Source: Bacteroidota bacterium
GTDB lineage: Bacteria; Bacteroidota; Bacteroidia; Flavobacteriales; Flavobacteriaceae
Direction: 5' to 3'
DNA length: 29,334 nt
Assembly (NCBI GenBank): GCA_023457535.1
Contig: JAEWLN010000074.1
Location: forward strand, 1 to 29,334
Shown: piece by piece, positions 22,719 through 29,334 of the stretch
How positions within the stretch are numbered: the stretch's first letter is position 1
Layout: the number at the start of each line of letters is the position of its first letter
Notes under the pieces: model-generated
Seen by the model: the letters and a program-made list of their open reading frames with translations, nothing else
Told to the model about the DNA's origin: nothing
Database searches by the model: none
Translations under genes and position numbers: made by a program

Positions 22719-22994
22719 GCAACATCTCAACGACTTGTGGTAGGAATGGGTCATGAAACAATATTGTTTGATAGAAGGGATTTTAACAAGAAAAGACTTT
22801 ATTTAATTTTATCCGATAAAGGGTATTTTTCTTACATATTTGTGTCTCAGTACTTTAGCGTTTCTTTTGCTATAAAAACCATTTAAACGGCCCGTCATTA
22901 TTGCGTTCTTAACATTTTTTTGGCTGTTAAATTATTGTTATAAGGGTAGGGTTTTGTTAACTTAGCGGACATTATAAACTTAACAACCTTAACC
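22719..22994. other. AT-rich spacer between fabV and the secreted-protein cluster
   Basis: The interval holds no supported gene. A 46-codon frame from ATG 22747 has no known features. The right end contains the promoter at 22935-22965. The base composition turns notably AT-rich here compared with fabV. Confidence 0.6.
22935..22965 (+). promoter_or_regulatory. Promoter of the first T9SS cargo gene
   Basis: TTG (22935-22937), 20-base spacer, TAACTTAG (22958-22965), a 7-of-8 match to the TAnnTTTG pattern. The ATG is about 30 bases downstream. Confidence 0.5.
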
Positions 22995-25304
22995 ATGAAG
23001 AAATTTTACATGGCGGCGGCATTTCTGGCATTTTGGGGCCAGAGCGACGCCCAAACCTTAAACCAATCTGCCGGTTGGCCCAATCCGGCATGGTCAATTA
23101 CCGGAACGTTCAACCCGATTGCGAGTGCGTTCGAGTCTGACCCCAGAACTACCTCCAGTTTTGCATTTGACGATGACGATGCAGGCAGCTCAAGCGACGA
23201 TAACATCGCAGCTGAATCTCCTGTTATCGACCTCACGCCCGCATTCAACGCAAACGAGAAAAACATTAGTATTACCGTCAACTACGGCTATTACTTTCTC
23301 TATGATGCCCTGCAATTCCAATACTGGGATGCTACTGCCGGGGTTTGGGTAGGATGGCCCGGACCACTGCTGGCCGGTACAGGAACCTCAGTGACGGACA
23401 ATTTTTGTAACCTACCTAAAGTAACGTATACGTCACCTGCACTCAGTATTGCCAATTTTACACCTGAACAGCTCGCAGGATTCAGATATAGAATTGCATA
23501 TGATGACGATTTGGAAGGTGCAGGATATGCCTACGGATTTTGCTTTAATTCTCCTACAATCGTTTCTGCTGCCTGTCCGTTGGCTACTGGGCTCATTGCG
23601 AATAACGTAACGGACCAGTCAGCTACTTTGGCATGGAACGAACTCGTTGGTGTGGAAGGGTACGAGTATGTGCTCGATCAGACACAGGCGAACCCTGCCG
23701 GAGCCGGAACACCTACGGGCGACACTACTTACCTGGCTTCCGGACTGACTGCCTCGACCACTTACTATTTGCACGTAAGAAGCAGCTGCGGTTCTTCGTT
23801 CGGTAATTGGGCGACTTATTCCTTTACGACTTCGGCGCCCGTTCCGGAAAATGATTCTTGTGCCACAGCGATTGCAGCAGGAGCTTTCCCATATGTCGTT
23901 ACACAGGATGCATCAGCTGCAACTGCCGATGGGATCATCAATGTATGTTCAGGCATGAACGACGGTGTATGGTATACTTTTGAAGGTACCGGCAACGAAG
24001 TACAGGTGCAGTTGTCAAATGTAATTGGATGGGACCCTGAATTGGGTGTTTATACCGGATCATGCGGTCAATTCGTTTGTGTTGACCAGAACGACCAGGG
24101 CGGAACCGGCGGTGGCGAAGTCGTTGTTGTTCCTACTGAGGCAGGTGTGACCTATTATGTGAATATTGGCCACTACTCAGGATCTTCGGGCGGAATCAAC
24201 GCAGAAGGCCCGTTCACACTGACCATCGATGGATTTGTGCCACCAGCACCGTTGGAAAATGAAACTTGCGCAACGGCTACAGCAATTTCATCATTGCCTT
24301 ATACCACGACTTTGAACGCGACAGCTTCTGTTGCTGACGGCGTAATCAATGTTTGCTCGGGAATGAACGACGGCGTATGGTACACTTTTACAGGTACAGG
24401 CGGTGCAGTATCGGTAGAATTGATCGACGTTTTGGGATGGGATCCTGAATTGGGCGTATACATTGGTTCATGCGGTGCTTTCGAGTGTGTCGACCAATCA
24501 GACAATGGCGGCACGGGAGGCGGCGAATCGGTTTTGATCAACGCTACAACACAAGGAGCTACGTATTATATCAACGTGGGCCACTACGGAGGTTTCTCAG
24601 GTGGAAGCGAAGCAGAAGGCTTGTTTACGCTTGTCGTTGAAGCAGGCGTTGCGCCAACTCCTATCAACAATGATTCTTGTGCTACTGCAACAGCAGTAAC
24701 GACATTCCCGTACACTGAAGCGCTCGACGCTACAGGTGCGACCAATAATGAGGGTTCTATCGACTGCGACGGCACTACTATGAATGACGGTGCATGGTAT
24801 ACATTTACAGGCACAGGCAACGAGTTTACGATCGTAGCAGGCGCTCCGGAAGGATGGGATCCTGCCATCGGTGTTTACGCTGGTGTTTGCGGTCAGTTGG
24901 TTTGCGTAGATAACGTGGACAACAGCGCTGAGGGTGGAGACGAAGTCCTGACGATTGTTTCAGTAGCAGGCACTACTTACTATGTTAACGTAGGCAACTA
25001 TGCCAGTTCAGATGAACCGGAAGGTCCTTTTGTACTCGAAATCTCTGAAACTTTGGCTACGAAATCTTTCAGCGGTGCAAATTTCCGCGCTTATCCTAAC
25101 CCTGTGGCCAACGTGTGGAATGTTTCTTACGACAACACGATCGACAGCATTGCCGTATTCAATTTGCTCGGTCAACAGGTATTGACTAAAGCGGTAAACG
25201 CTAAAAATGCGCAAATAGATTTGTCATCGCTTACTGCCGGAAGTTATATCGTTAAATTGACTTCAAACGATGAAGTACAATCGGTAAAAATCCTCAAGCA
25301 ATAA
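22995..25304 (+). CDS. Secreted modular protein with three repeat modules and T9SS type A sorting domain
   Basis: The 769-residue product starts with a signal peptide (MKKFYMAAAFLAFWGQSDA, cleaved before QTLN). An N-terminal beta-rich region (about 20-190) includes an acidic, serine-rich stretch (59-70). A fibronectin type III-like domain follows (about 194-280; SATLAWNELVGVEGYEYVLD, TYYLHVRSSCG). Three modules of about 130 residues come next (286-413, 422-550, 559-686), each opening N-D/E-x-C-A-T-A and carrying GxWYTFxGTG, GVYxGxCG and TYYxNVG. The C-terminus (about 697-769) is a T9SS sorting domain: AYPNPVANVW, IAVFNLLGQQVL, LTAGSYIVKL, ending VKILKQ. It is exported by Sec and T9SS and probably attached to or released from the cell surface. 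No enzymatic motif is seen. Confidence 0.92.
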   Translation: MKKFYMAAAFLAFWGQSDAQTLNQSAGWPNPAWSITGTFNPIASAFESDPRTTSSFAFDDDDAGSSSDDNIAAESPVIDLTPAFNANEKNISITVNYGYYFLYDALQFQYWDATAGVWVGWPGPLLAGTGTSVTDNFCNLPKVTYTSPALSIANFTPEQLAGFRYRIAYDDDLEGAGYAYGFCFNSPTIVSAACPLATGLIANNVTDQSATLAWNELVGVEGYEYVLDQTQANPAGAGTPTGDTTYLASGLTASTTYYLHVRSSCGSSFGNWATYSFTTSAPVPENDSCATAIAAGAFPYVVTQDASAATADGIINVCSGMNDGVWYTFEGTGNEVQVQLSNVIGWDPELGVYTGSCGQFVCVDQNDQGGTGGGEVVVVPTEAGVTYYVNIGHYSGSSGGINAEGPFTLTIDGFVPPAPLENETCATATAISSLPYTTTLNATASVADGVINVCSGMNDGVWYTFTGTGGAVSVELIDVLGWDPELGVYIGSCGAFECVDQSDNGGTGGGESVLINATTQGATYYINVGHYGGFSGGSEAEGLFTLVVEAGVAPTPINNDSCATATAVTTFPYTEALDATGATNNEGSIDCDGTTMNDGAWYTFTGTGNEFTIVAGAPEGWDPAIGVYAGVCGQLVCVDNVDNSAEGGDEVLTIVSVAGTTYYVNVGNYASSDEPEGPFVLEISETLATKSFSGANFRAYPNPVANVWNVSYDNTIDSIAVFNLLGQQVLTKAVNAKNAQIDLSSLTAGSYIVKLTSNDEVQSVKILKQ
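23850..25052 (+). repeat. Three tandem ~130-codon modules inside the first T9SS cargo gene
   Basis: Modules at about 23850-24233, 24258-24644 and 24669-25052. The first two share the core VINVCSGMNDGVWYTF and GWDPELGVYxGSCG; the third is more diverged (NDGAWYTFTGTGNE, GWDPAIGVYAGVCG). Third codon positions differ between modules 1 and 2 while residues are kept. Confidence 0.85.
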
Positions 25305-25326
25305 GCTTTATACCGCTATTGAATTG

Positions 25327-25354
25327 AAAACCACCTGAAAAGGTGGTTTTTTTT
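25327..25354 (+). terminator. Intrinsic terminator after the first T9SS cargo gene
   Basis: AAAACCACC (25327-25335) pairs with GGTGGTTTT (25342-25350), loop of 6, then Ts to 25354. Confidence 0.9.
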
Positions 25355-25365
25355 ATGTCTTTTGG

Positions 25366-25394
25366 TTGGTTTTAACTTTTTTTTAATAACTTTA
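25366..25394 (+). promoter_or_regulatory. Promoter of the second T9SS cargo gene
   Basis: TTG (25366-25368), 18 bases, TAACTTTA (25387-25394), the same -7 box as proposed for priA. The ATG is 26 bases after the box. Confidence 0.55.
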
Positions 25395-25419
25395 AATCAT
25401 TAACCTAAATAACTGACAC

Positions 25420-27300
25420 ATGAAAAAAATTACCCAATGGAAGGCGGTCTTGCTCCTGGCGATGACTGGCTTTCCCGCATGGCATTCGCATGCACAATGC
25501 CTGAATGCCGAAAACGGATTGTATCCGGGCTCGACGTTTACCCCCACGGTCTGCGACGGCGTCGAAATTCAGAACATTACCACGCTGGGTTACGCCAGTG
25601 AATATTCAAACGTCAATGTGACGTTGGGCCAGACCTATATTTTCTCGAGTTCGGAGCCTGCCGATTTCGTAACGATCAGTACCGATGGCGGCCTGACCGC
25701 AGCGGCTTTTGGCCCCGGTCCGCTTACGTGGGTTTCAACCATCGACGGTGAGGTGCGGTTCTACATTCATACCGATTCCGGTTGTGGGGCCAGTACCGAT
25801 TTCAGGTCGCGCAATGTAATTTGCGGCGTGCCGTCTGCCGATGCGCCGGATTTCGCGAACCTGCAGTGGCCCGCGACTGCCACTGTAGAGGCTTTGAGCA
25901 ATGTGACCGTATATGGTCAGGTGTATGAGCCTGGTCTGACCGACGTGGAGCCTGGTTTGAGCGGACAGGCCGCGGGTATTCAGGTATGGATCGGACTGAA
26001 TGATGCCAATACCGATCCGGCGACATGGAGTTACTGGGAAGAAGCCACACACAATGCGGCACACATAAGCAACAACGACGAGTACATGGCCGAAATAGGC
26101 GGCAACCTTATTCCGGGTACGTATTATTACGCTTACCGTTACAGGCTCAACGCTGGCGGGTATGTGTACGGTGGTATTGATGCCGGTGGCGAGTTCGGCG
26201 GCATCTGGAACGGTACGACCTACATCAGCGGCGTATTGACAGTGAACGGGCCGGCCAATGATGATTTTTCCGGGGCTATTGCCGTTTCCTGTGACGGATT
26301 TTACAGCAGCGATACAAGCATTGCCAGTTTGGACGAGGATGATGCGCCCGACGGCGGCAGCGTAGACCTTGATGCGCCAAACCTGTGGTACAGTTACACC
26401 GGATCGGGTGTGGCGCAAACGGTGACATTGAGTCTTTGCGATTCAGATTATGACACCTCGGTAATCGTTTATACCGGATCCAGCGGAGCCCTGACGTATG
26501 TTGCGGGCAACGACGACGGATGCGGTAACACTACCCAATCGTATCTGACATTCCCTTCGGATGGAACCACAACGTATTATATTACCGTAGAAGGCTACAA
26601 TCCAACCAGTACGGGCCCGTTTACGCTGGAAGTAACCTGCGCCGATGCCACGCCGCCGGCAGTAGAGAACCAAAGTTGCGCTACTGCTTTGAACGTACCG
26701 GTAGACGGTATTGATGTTTCGTCGGACAACTCGTTTGGCGATTCGGCGACCACGCAGCCAAGTTGTGATTTGTTTGGAACGATTCAGGACGTTTGGTTTT
26801 CATTCCAAGCGACATCGGCTACGGCAGATGTATTTGTTATGCCGGGTACGATGACGTCGGCCAACTTTGCGATTTACAGCGGCTCTTGCGACGCTCTGAC
26901 CGCCATTCCCGCTACGTGCAACACCAATCTTACGAGTGGAACTACGGAATCGCTCGCTACACTCGAGGCCGGTTTGACCTATTACGTACAAGTGTGGAGC
27001 AGCGCAGTAGAGCAAGGGACGTTCACACTTCGCGTTACTGACCCGAACCTTGCAACAAATCAATTTGAGATGTCGCAACTCGTTTATTATCCGAACCCTG
27101 TCAATGACCAATTGAACATCGCCTTCCCATCCGATATCACGACGATTGCCGTGTTTAATCTGGTAGGGCAACAGGTGTTGGGCCAATCGGTCAATGCGCG
27201 CGAAGCCCGCGTGGATATGGCGCTTTTGCCATCAGGGACTTATCTGGTAAAAGTCAATGCCGACCAAGGCGTGAAAACGATCAAAGTCGTTAAACAATAA
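25420..27300 (+). CDS. Secreted modular protein with T9SS type A sorting domain
   Basis: The 626-residue product has a signal peptide (first about 25 residues, cut before QCLNAENG). An N-terminal Cys-containing beta domain (about 27-135) is followed by a domain with tyrosines and glycines (about 137-275; IQVWIGLNDANTDPATWSYW). Two copies of the beta-sandwich module seen in the neighbours come next: 280-406 (NDDFSGAIAVSC, LWYSYTGSG, VIVYTGSSG, TYYITVEGY, GPFTLEVT) and 416-540 (ENQSCATAL, DVWFSFQAT, FAIYSGSCDAL, TYYVQVWSS, GTFTLRVT). The C-terminal sorting domain (about 555-626) reads YYPNPVNDQLNIAF, IAVFNLVGQQVLGQ, LPSGTYLVKV, ending VVKQ. The modules resemble the pre-peptidase C-terminal (PPC)-type fold. 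Function is probably surface or adhesive; no catalytic motif was found. Confidence 0.9.
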   Translation: MKKITQWKAVLLLAMTGFPAWHSHAQCLNAENGLYPGSTFTPTVCDGVEIQNITTLGYASEYSNVNVTLGQTYIFSSSEPADFVTISTDGGLTAAAFGPGPLTWVSTIDGEVRFYIHTDSGCGASTDFRSRNVICGVPSADAPDFANLQWPATATVEALSNVTVYGQVYEPGLTDVEPGLSGQAAGIQVWIGLNDANTDPATWSYWEEATHNAAHISNNDEYMAEIGGNLIPGTYYYAYRYRLNAGGYVYGGIDAGGEFGGIWNGTTYISGVLTVNGPANDDFSGAIAVSCDGFYSSDTSIASLDEDDAPDGGSVDLDAPNLWYSYTGSGVAQTVTLSLCDSDYDTSVIVYTGSSGALTYVAGNDDGCGNTTQSYLTFPSDGTTTYYITVEGYNPTSTGPFTLEVTCADATPPAVENQSCATALNVPVDGIDVSSDNSFGDSATTQPSCDLFGTIQDVWFSFQATSATADVFVMPGTMTSANFAIYSGSCDALTAIPATCNTNLTSGTTESLATLEAGLTYYVQVWSSAVEQGTFTLRVTDPNLATNQFEMSQLVYYPNPVNDQLNIAFPSDITTIAVFNLVGQQVLGQSVNAREARVDMALLPSGTYLVKVNADQGVKTIKVVKQ

Positions 27301-27317
27301 ATTCTTCATTTTAATTC

Positions 27318-27347
27318 AAAGCCATCTTCGTAAAGATGGCTTTTTTT
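27318..27347 (+). terminator. Intrinsic terminator after the second T9SS cargo gene
   Basis: AAAGCCATCTT (27318-27328) pairs with AAGATGGCTTT (27333-27343) through a CGTA loop, an 11-base-pair stem, then T run to 27347. Confidence 0.92.
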
Positions 27348-27359
27348 ATTTTAGGGTAT

Positions 27360-27388
27360 TTTGCGCATTACTTTTTTTAGTACTTTAC
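27360..27388 (+). promoter_or_regulatory. Promoter of the third secreted-protein gene
   Basis: TTTG (27360-27363), 17 bases, TACTTTAC (27381-27388), a slightly short but good match. The ATG is 24 bases after the box. Confidence 0.5.
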
Positions 27389-27411
27389 AATGCAATTTAA
27401 CCAACCACTGT

Positions 27412-29334
27412 ATGAAAAAAACTACCTTTTTAATTTTATCGCTACTTTGCCTGGGGGCTGTCCGCGCGCAGGTCTCGGGTTATGTCATGACGCAGGACGC
27501 GCAAACCTATGGGCCGCTGACAGGCAACATCAGCACGGCTTCCGGCGATGACGGAGCGCAAAACGCACTCCCGATCGGCTTCAATTTTAATTTCGGCGGT
27601 ACCGATTACCTCACTTTCAGCATCAGTACCAATGGGTTTATCCGGCTCAATGATGCAATTGGCGCGCAATCATGGGTAAATATACTGAACGACAATTCGC
27701 CACAGGCACCCATCATCGCACCTTACTGGGACGATCACAACCGCGGCGCGCAGGGCGTGATCTCGTACCTCACCTCTGGTCAGGCACCCAATCGCCTTCT
27801 CGAGGTGGATTGGGCCGACATTCATATTTCTACCAATGGGGCGGCCAATCAGGCCGCTTCAGGATCGTTTAAAGTACGCTTGCATGAAACGACCAACGTC
27901 ATTGAATTTATTTACGGCAACATGGTTCCGGGCAACAACCCGACTGCCTCTGTCGGATTGGCTGTACAAGGTACTTTTTTGAGTGTGACCCCGGGCATAT
28001 CGGCGACGGCATCCTCAGTTACGGCCAATAATACGATAGCAAATATTGCGTCGGTGATCGGTCGCAAACTGACATTTACACCGCCTTTGCCTTGCGCCGG
28101 TGCGCCGGTTCCGGGAGCCACCCTTTCGAGCCTGGCATCGGTTTGCAACGATGTGTCCTTTACGCTGACGATCGAAAACCAGCAGACCACTTCCGGGATT
28201 ACGTACCAATGGCAATCCTCGTCCGACGGTATTGCGTTTACCGATATCCCAAACCAGACACTTGACAGCTATACGGGATCGCAGACCGCATCGACGTATT
28301 ACAGATGTCTTGTGCGTTGCGGCACAGAATCGACTCCGAGCATTCCGGTACAGGTCGTCCAGAATCTTCCAACGGCCTGTTATTGCATTCCCACTTATGA
28401 CAATGGCGTCACCGACGGCGATTTGATTTCCAATGTCGTAATTGAAGGAACGACATTGTCTAATTTCTCGGGCGTTGATCCGTCCGGGCCTTCTTATACT
28501 TATTACACCGGAGCGCCCAATCATACGGCCGTTTTGCAGGCGGGGTCTACTTATAACATATCAATCACTGTGGGCACTTTCGGGCAACAGCAGGTGGCGG
28601 TTTGGATTGATTCCAACGACGACGGCCAATTCGCCGATTCAGAAAAGGTAGGATACACCCAGGGTTCGATTGCAAGCGGCGGCACCGGTACTTTTCCACT
28701 CAACATTAGCTGTCTCATTCCGCCGGGCGTGCATCGCATGCGCATTCGCGACGTTTTCAACAACAGCGCGCAAACCCTGAGCCCGTGCGCCAATTATGGC
28801 TATGGCGAAACGGAAGACTACGATATTACTGTTGCTCCTGCGACGGGCTGCCAGAGACCGGCGGGGCTTGCCGTAGACAACGTCAATTCAAATTCGGCGT
28901 TGCTAAGCTGGGAATACGGTTGCGGAAATATTAGCTGGGACGTGTATCTGACCGTTCATGGCGGCGAAGCTCCATCTGATACGGCCACACATCCGAATGT
29001 GCAGATCGGTTTGCCCGTATCGGGACTTGACCCATTTACAGGTTATGAATTTTACGTCCGCGCCAATTGCGCCGAGGGACAGGTCAGCCAATGGGCCGGG
29101 CCATTTGATTTTACTACTATGCCGGAGGGCGTGGCCAATGACGATTGCCCGACCGCCACAGCATTGACGCCCGGAGCCAATTTTGAGCAATATGCCGTTG
29201 TGGCGACCAATGTTTCGGCCACGACATCCATTGGCGCACCTGCCCCAACGTGTGGTACATTTGGGTTTGGAGGCGACGTTTGGTTTAGTGTGGTCGTTCC
29301 GGCAGACGGCACCGTTACGATCGAGGTCCGGCCT
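27412..29334 (+). CDS. Large secreted protein with GEVED and fibronectin III-like domains, cut at the right edge
   Basis: A single frame from the ATG at 27412 stays open for 641 codons to the window end without a stop, so it is the 5' part of a bigger gene. The signal peptide is MKKTTFLILSLLCLGAVRA, cut before QVSG. Next comes a nidogen/lectin-like beta domain (about 22-222; IGFNFNFGGTDY, ISTNGFIRLN, IIAPYWDD, FKVRLHETTNVIEFIYG). An Ig/PKD-like domain follows (about 228-318, TYQWQSSSDG). A GEVED domain (about 323-474) has VAVWIDSNDDGQFADSEKV and ends GETEDYDITV. A fibronectin III-like domain spans about 480-570, and from 576 there begins a module of the kind in the two upstream genes (NDDCPTATAL, DVWFSVVVP). 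A T9SS sorting domain is expected beyond the edge but not seen. Confidence 0.9.
   Translation, partial: MKKTTFLILSLLCLGAVRAQVSGYVMTQDAQTYGPLTGNISTASGDDGAQNALPIGFNFNFGGTDYLTFSISTNGFIRLNDAIGAQSWVNILNDNSPQAPIIAPYWDDHNRGAQGVISYLTSGQAPNRLLEVDWADIHISTNGAANQAASGSFKVRLHETTNVIEFIYGNMVPGNNPTASVGLAVQGTFLSVTPGISATASSVTANNTIANIASVIGRKLTFTPPLPCAGAPVPGATLSSLASVCNDVSFTLTIENQQTTSGITYQWQSSSDGIAFTDIPNQTLDSYTGSQTASTYYRCLVRCGTESTPSIPVQVVQNLPTACYCIPTYDNGVTDGDLISNVVIEGTTLSNFSGVDPSGPSYTYYTGAPNHTAVLQAGSTYNISITVGTFGQQQVAVWIDSNDDGQFADSEKVGYTQGSIASGGTGTFPLNISCLIPPGVHRMRIRDVFNNSAQTLSPCANYGYGETEDYDITVAPATGCQRPAGLAVDNVNSNSALLSWEYGCGNISWDVYLTVHGGEAPSDTATHPNVQIGLPVSGLDPFTGYEFYVRANCAEGQVSQWAGPFDFTTMPEGVANDDCPTATALTPGANFEQYAVVATNVSATTSIGAPAPTCGTFGFGGDVWFSVVVPADGTVTIEVRP

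Noticed and set aside
22747..22887. 46-codon ORF (MGHETILFDRRDF...) between fabV and the first cargo gene
   Set aside because: AT-rich spacer, no promoter at a correct distance, no recognisable relatives.
25735..26418. 227-codon minus-strand frame inside the second cargo gene
   Set aside because: Shadow of a gene with signal peptide, modules and sorting domain; biased codon use produces open frames on the other strand.

Overview
The window looks like a chromosomal segment of a Flavobacteriaceae bacterium, probably Flavobacterium or a close relative. Pointers are Bacteroidetes-type promoters (TTTG, about 19 bases, then TAnnTTTG), near absence of Shine-Dalgarno sequences, a Bacteroidetes-type omega subunit, a PorD-family type IX secretion (T9SS) protein, and secreted proteins with T9SS C-terminal sorting domains. 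By eye the G+C content is near 50 percent, high for Flavobacterium, with AT-richer islands at the ribosomal protein operon and the LytTR regulator. No tRNA, rRNA, CRISPR array, insertion sequence or prophage was seen.

Layout. 1-5230: end of nadC, a YihY/BrkB membrane protein behind a heptanucleotide repeat tract, a structured RNA that resembles the Flavo-1 motif, a DUF2147 secreted protein, and priA. 5237-7829: a LytTR response regulator (minus strand), then rpsF-rpsR-rplI with a clear promoter and terminator, then a DUF6495-like gene. 7826-9052: an S24-like HTH regulator (minus strand) whose putative protease residues are replaced, a possible small ORF, and a second heptamer tract in front of ligA. 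9053-13237: ligA followed by three tandem YhhN-family membrane proteins; only the first keeps both conserved aspartates. 13223-14949 (minus): a 5'-nucleotidase split into a catalytic protein and a separate C-terminal-domain lipoprotein. 14998-16393: a DUF6913-like gene and dapA. 16547-21423: a tight operon bamD-rpoZ-coaBC-porD-recN, then fabV with its own promoter. 22995-29334: three adjacent secreted proteins built from repeated beta-sandwich modules. The first two end in T9SS sorting domains; the third has its own promoter and signal peptide and runs off the right edge.

Much of the window is housekeeping: NAD synthesis, replication restart and repair (priA, ligA, recN), ribosomal proteins, lysine/peptidoglycan precursor synthesis (dapA), CoA synthesis, fatty acid synthesis (fabV) and outer membrane assembly (bamD). 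The accessory part is the secreted-protein cluster at the right end. The most interesting items are the heptamer tracts, the structured RNA and its overlapping start-proximal hairpin, a hairpin with a CCG-containing loop at the rplI start, the YhhN trio with lost catalytic positions, the degenerate S24 regulator, and the modular T9SS cargo cluster.
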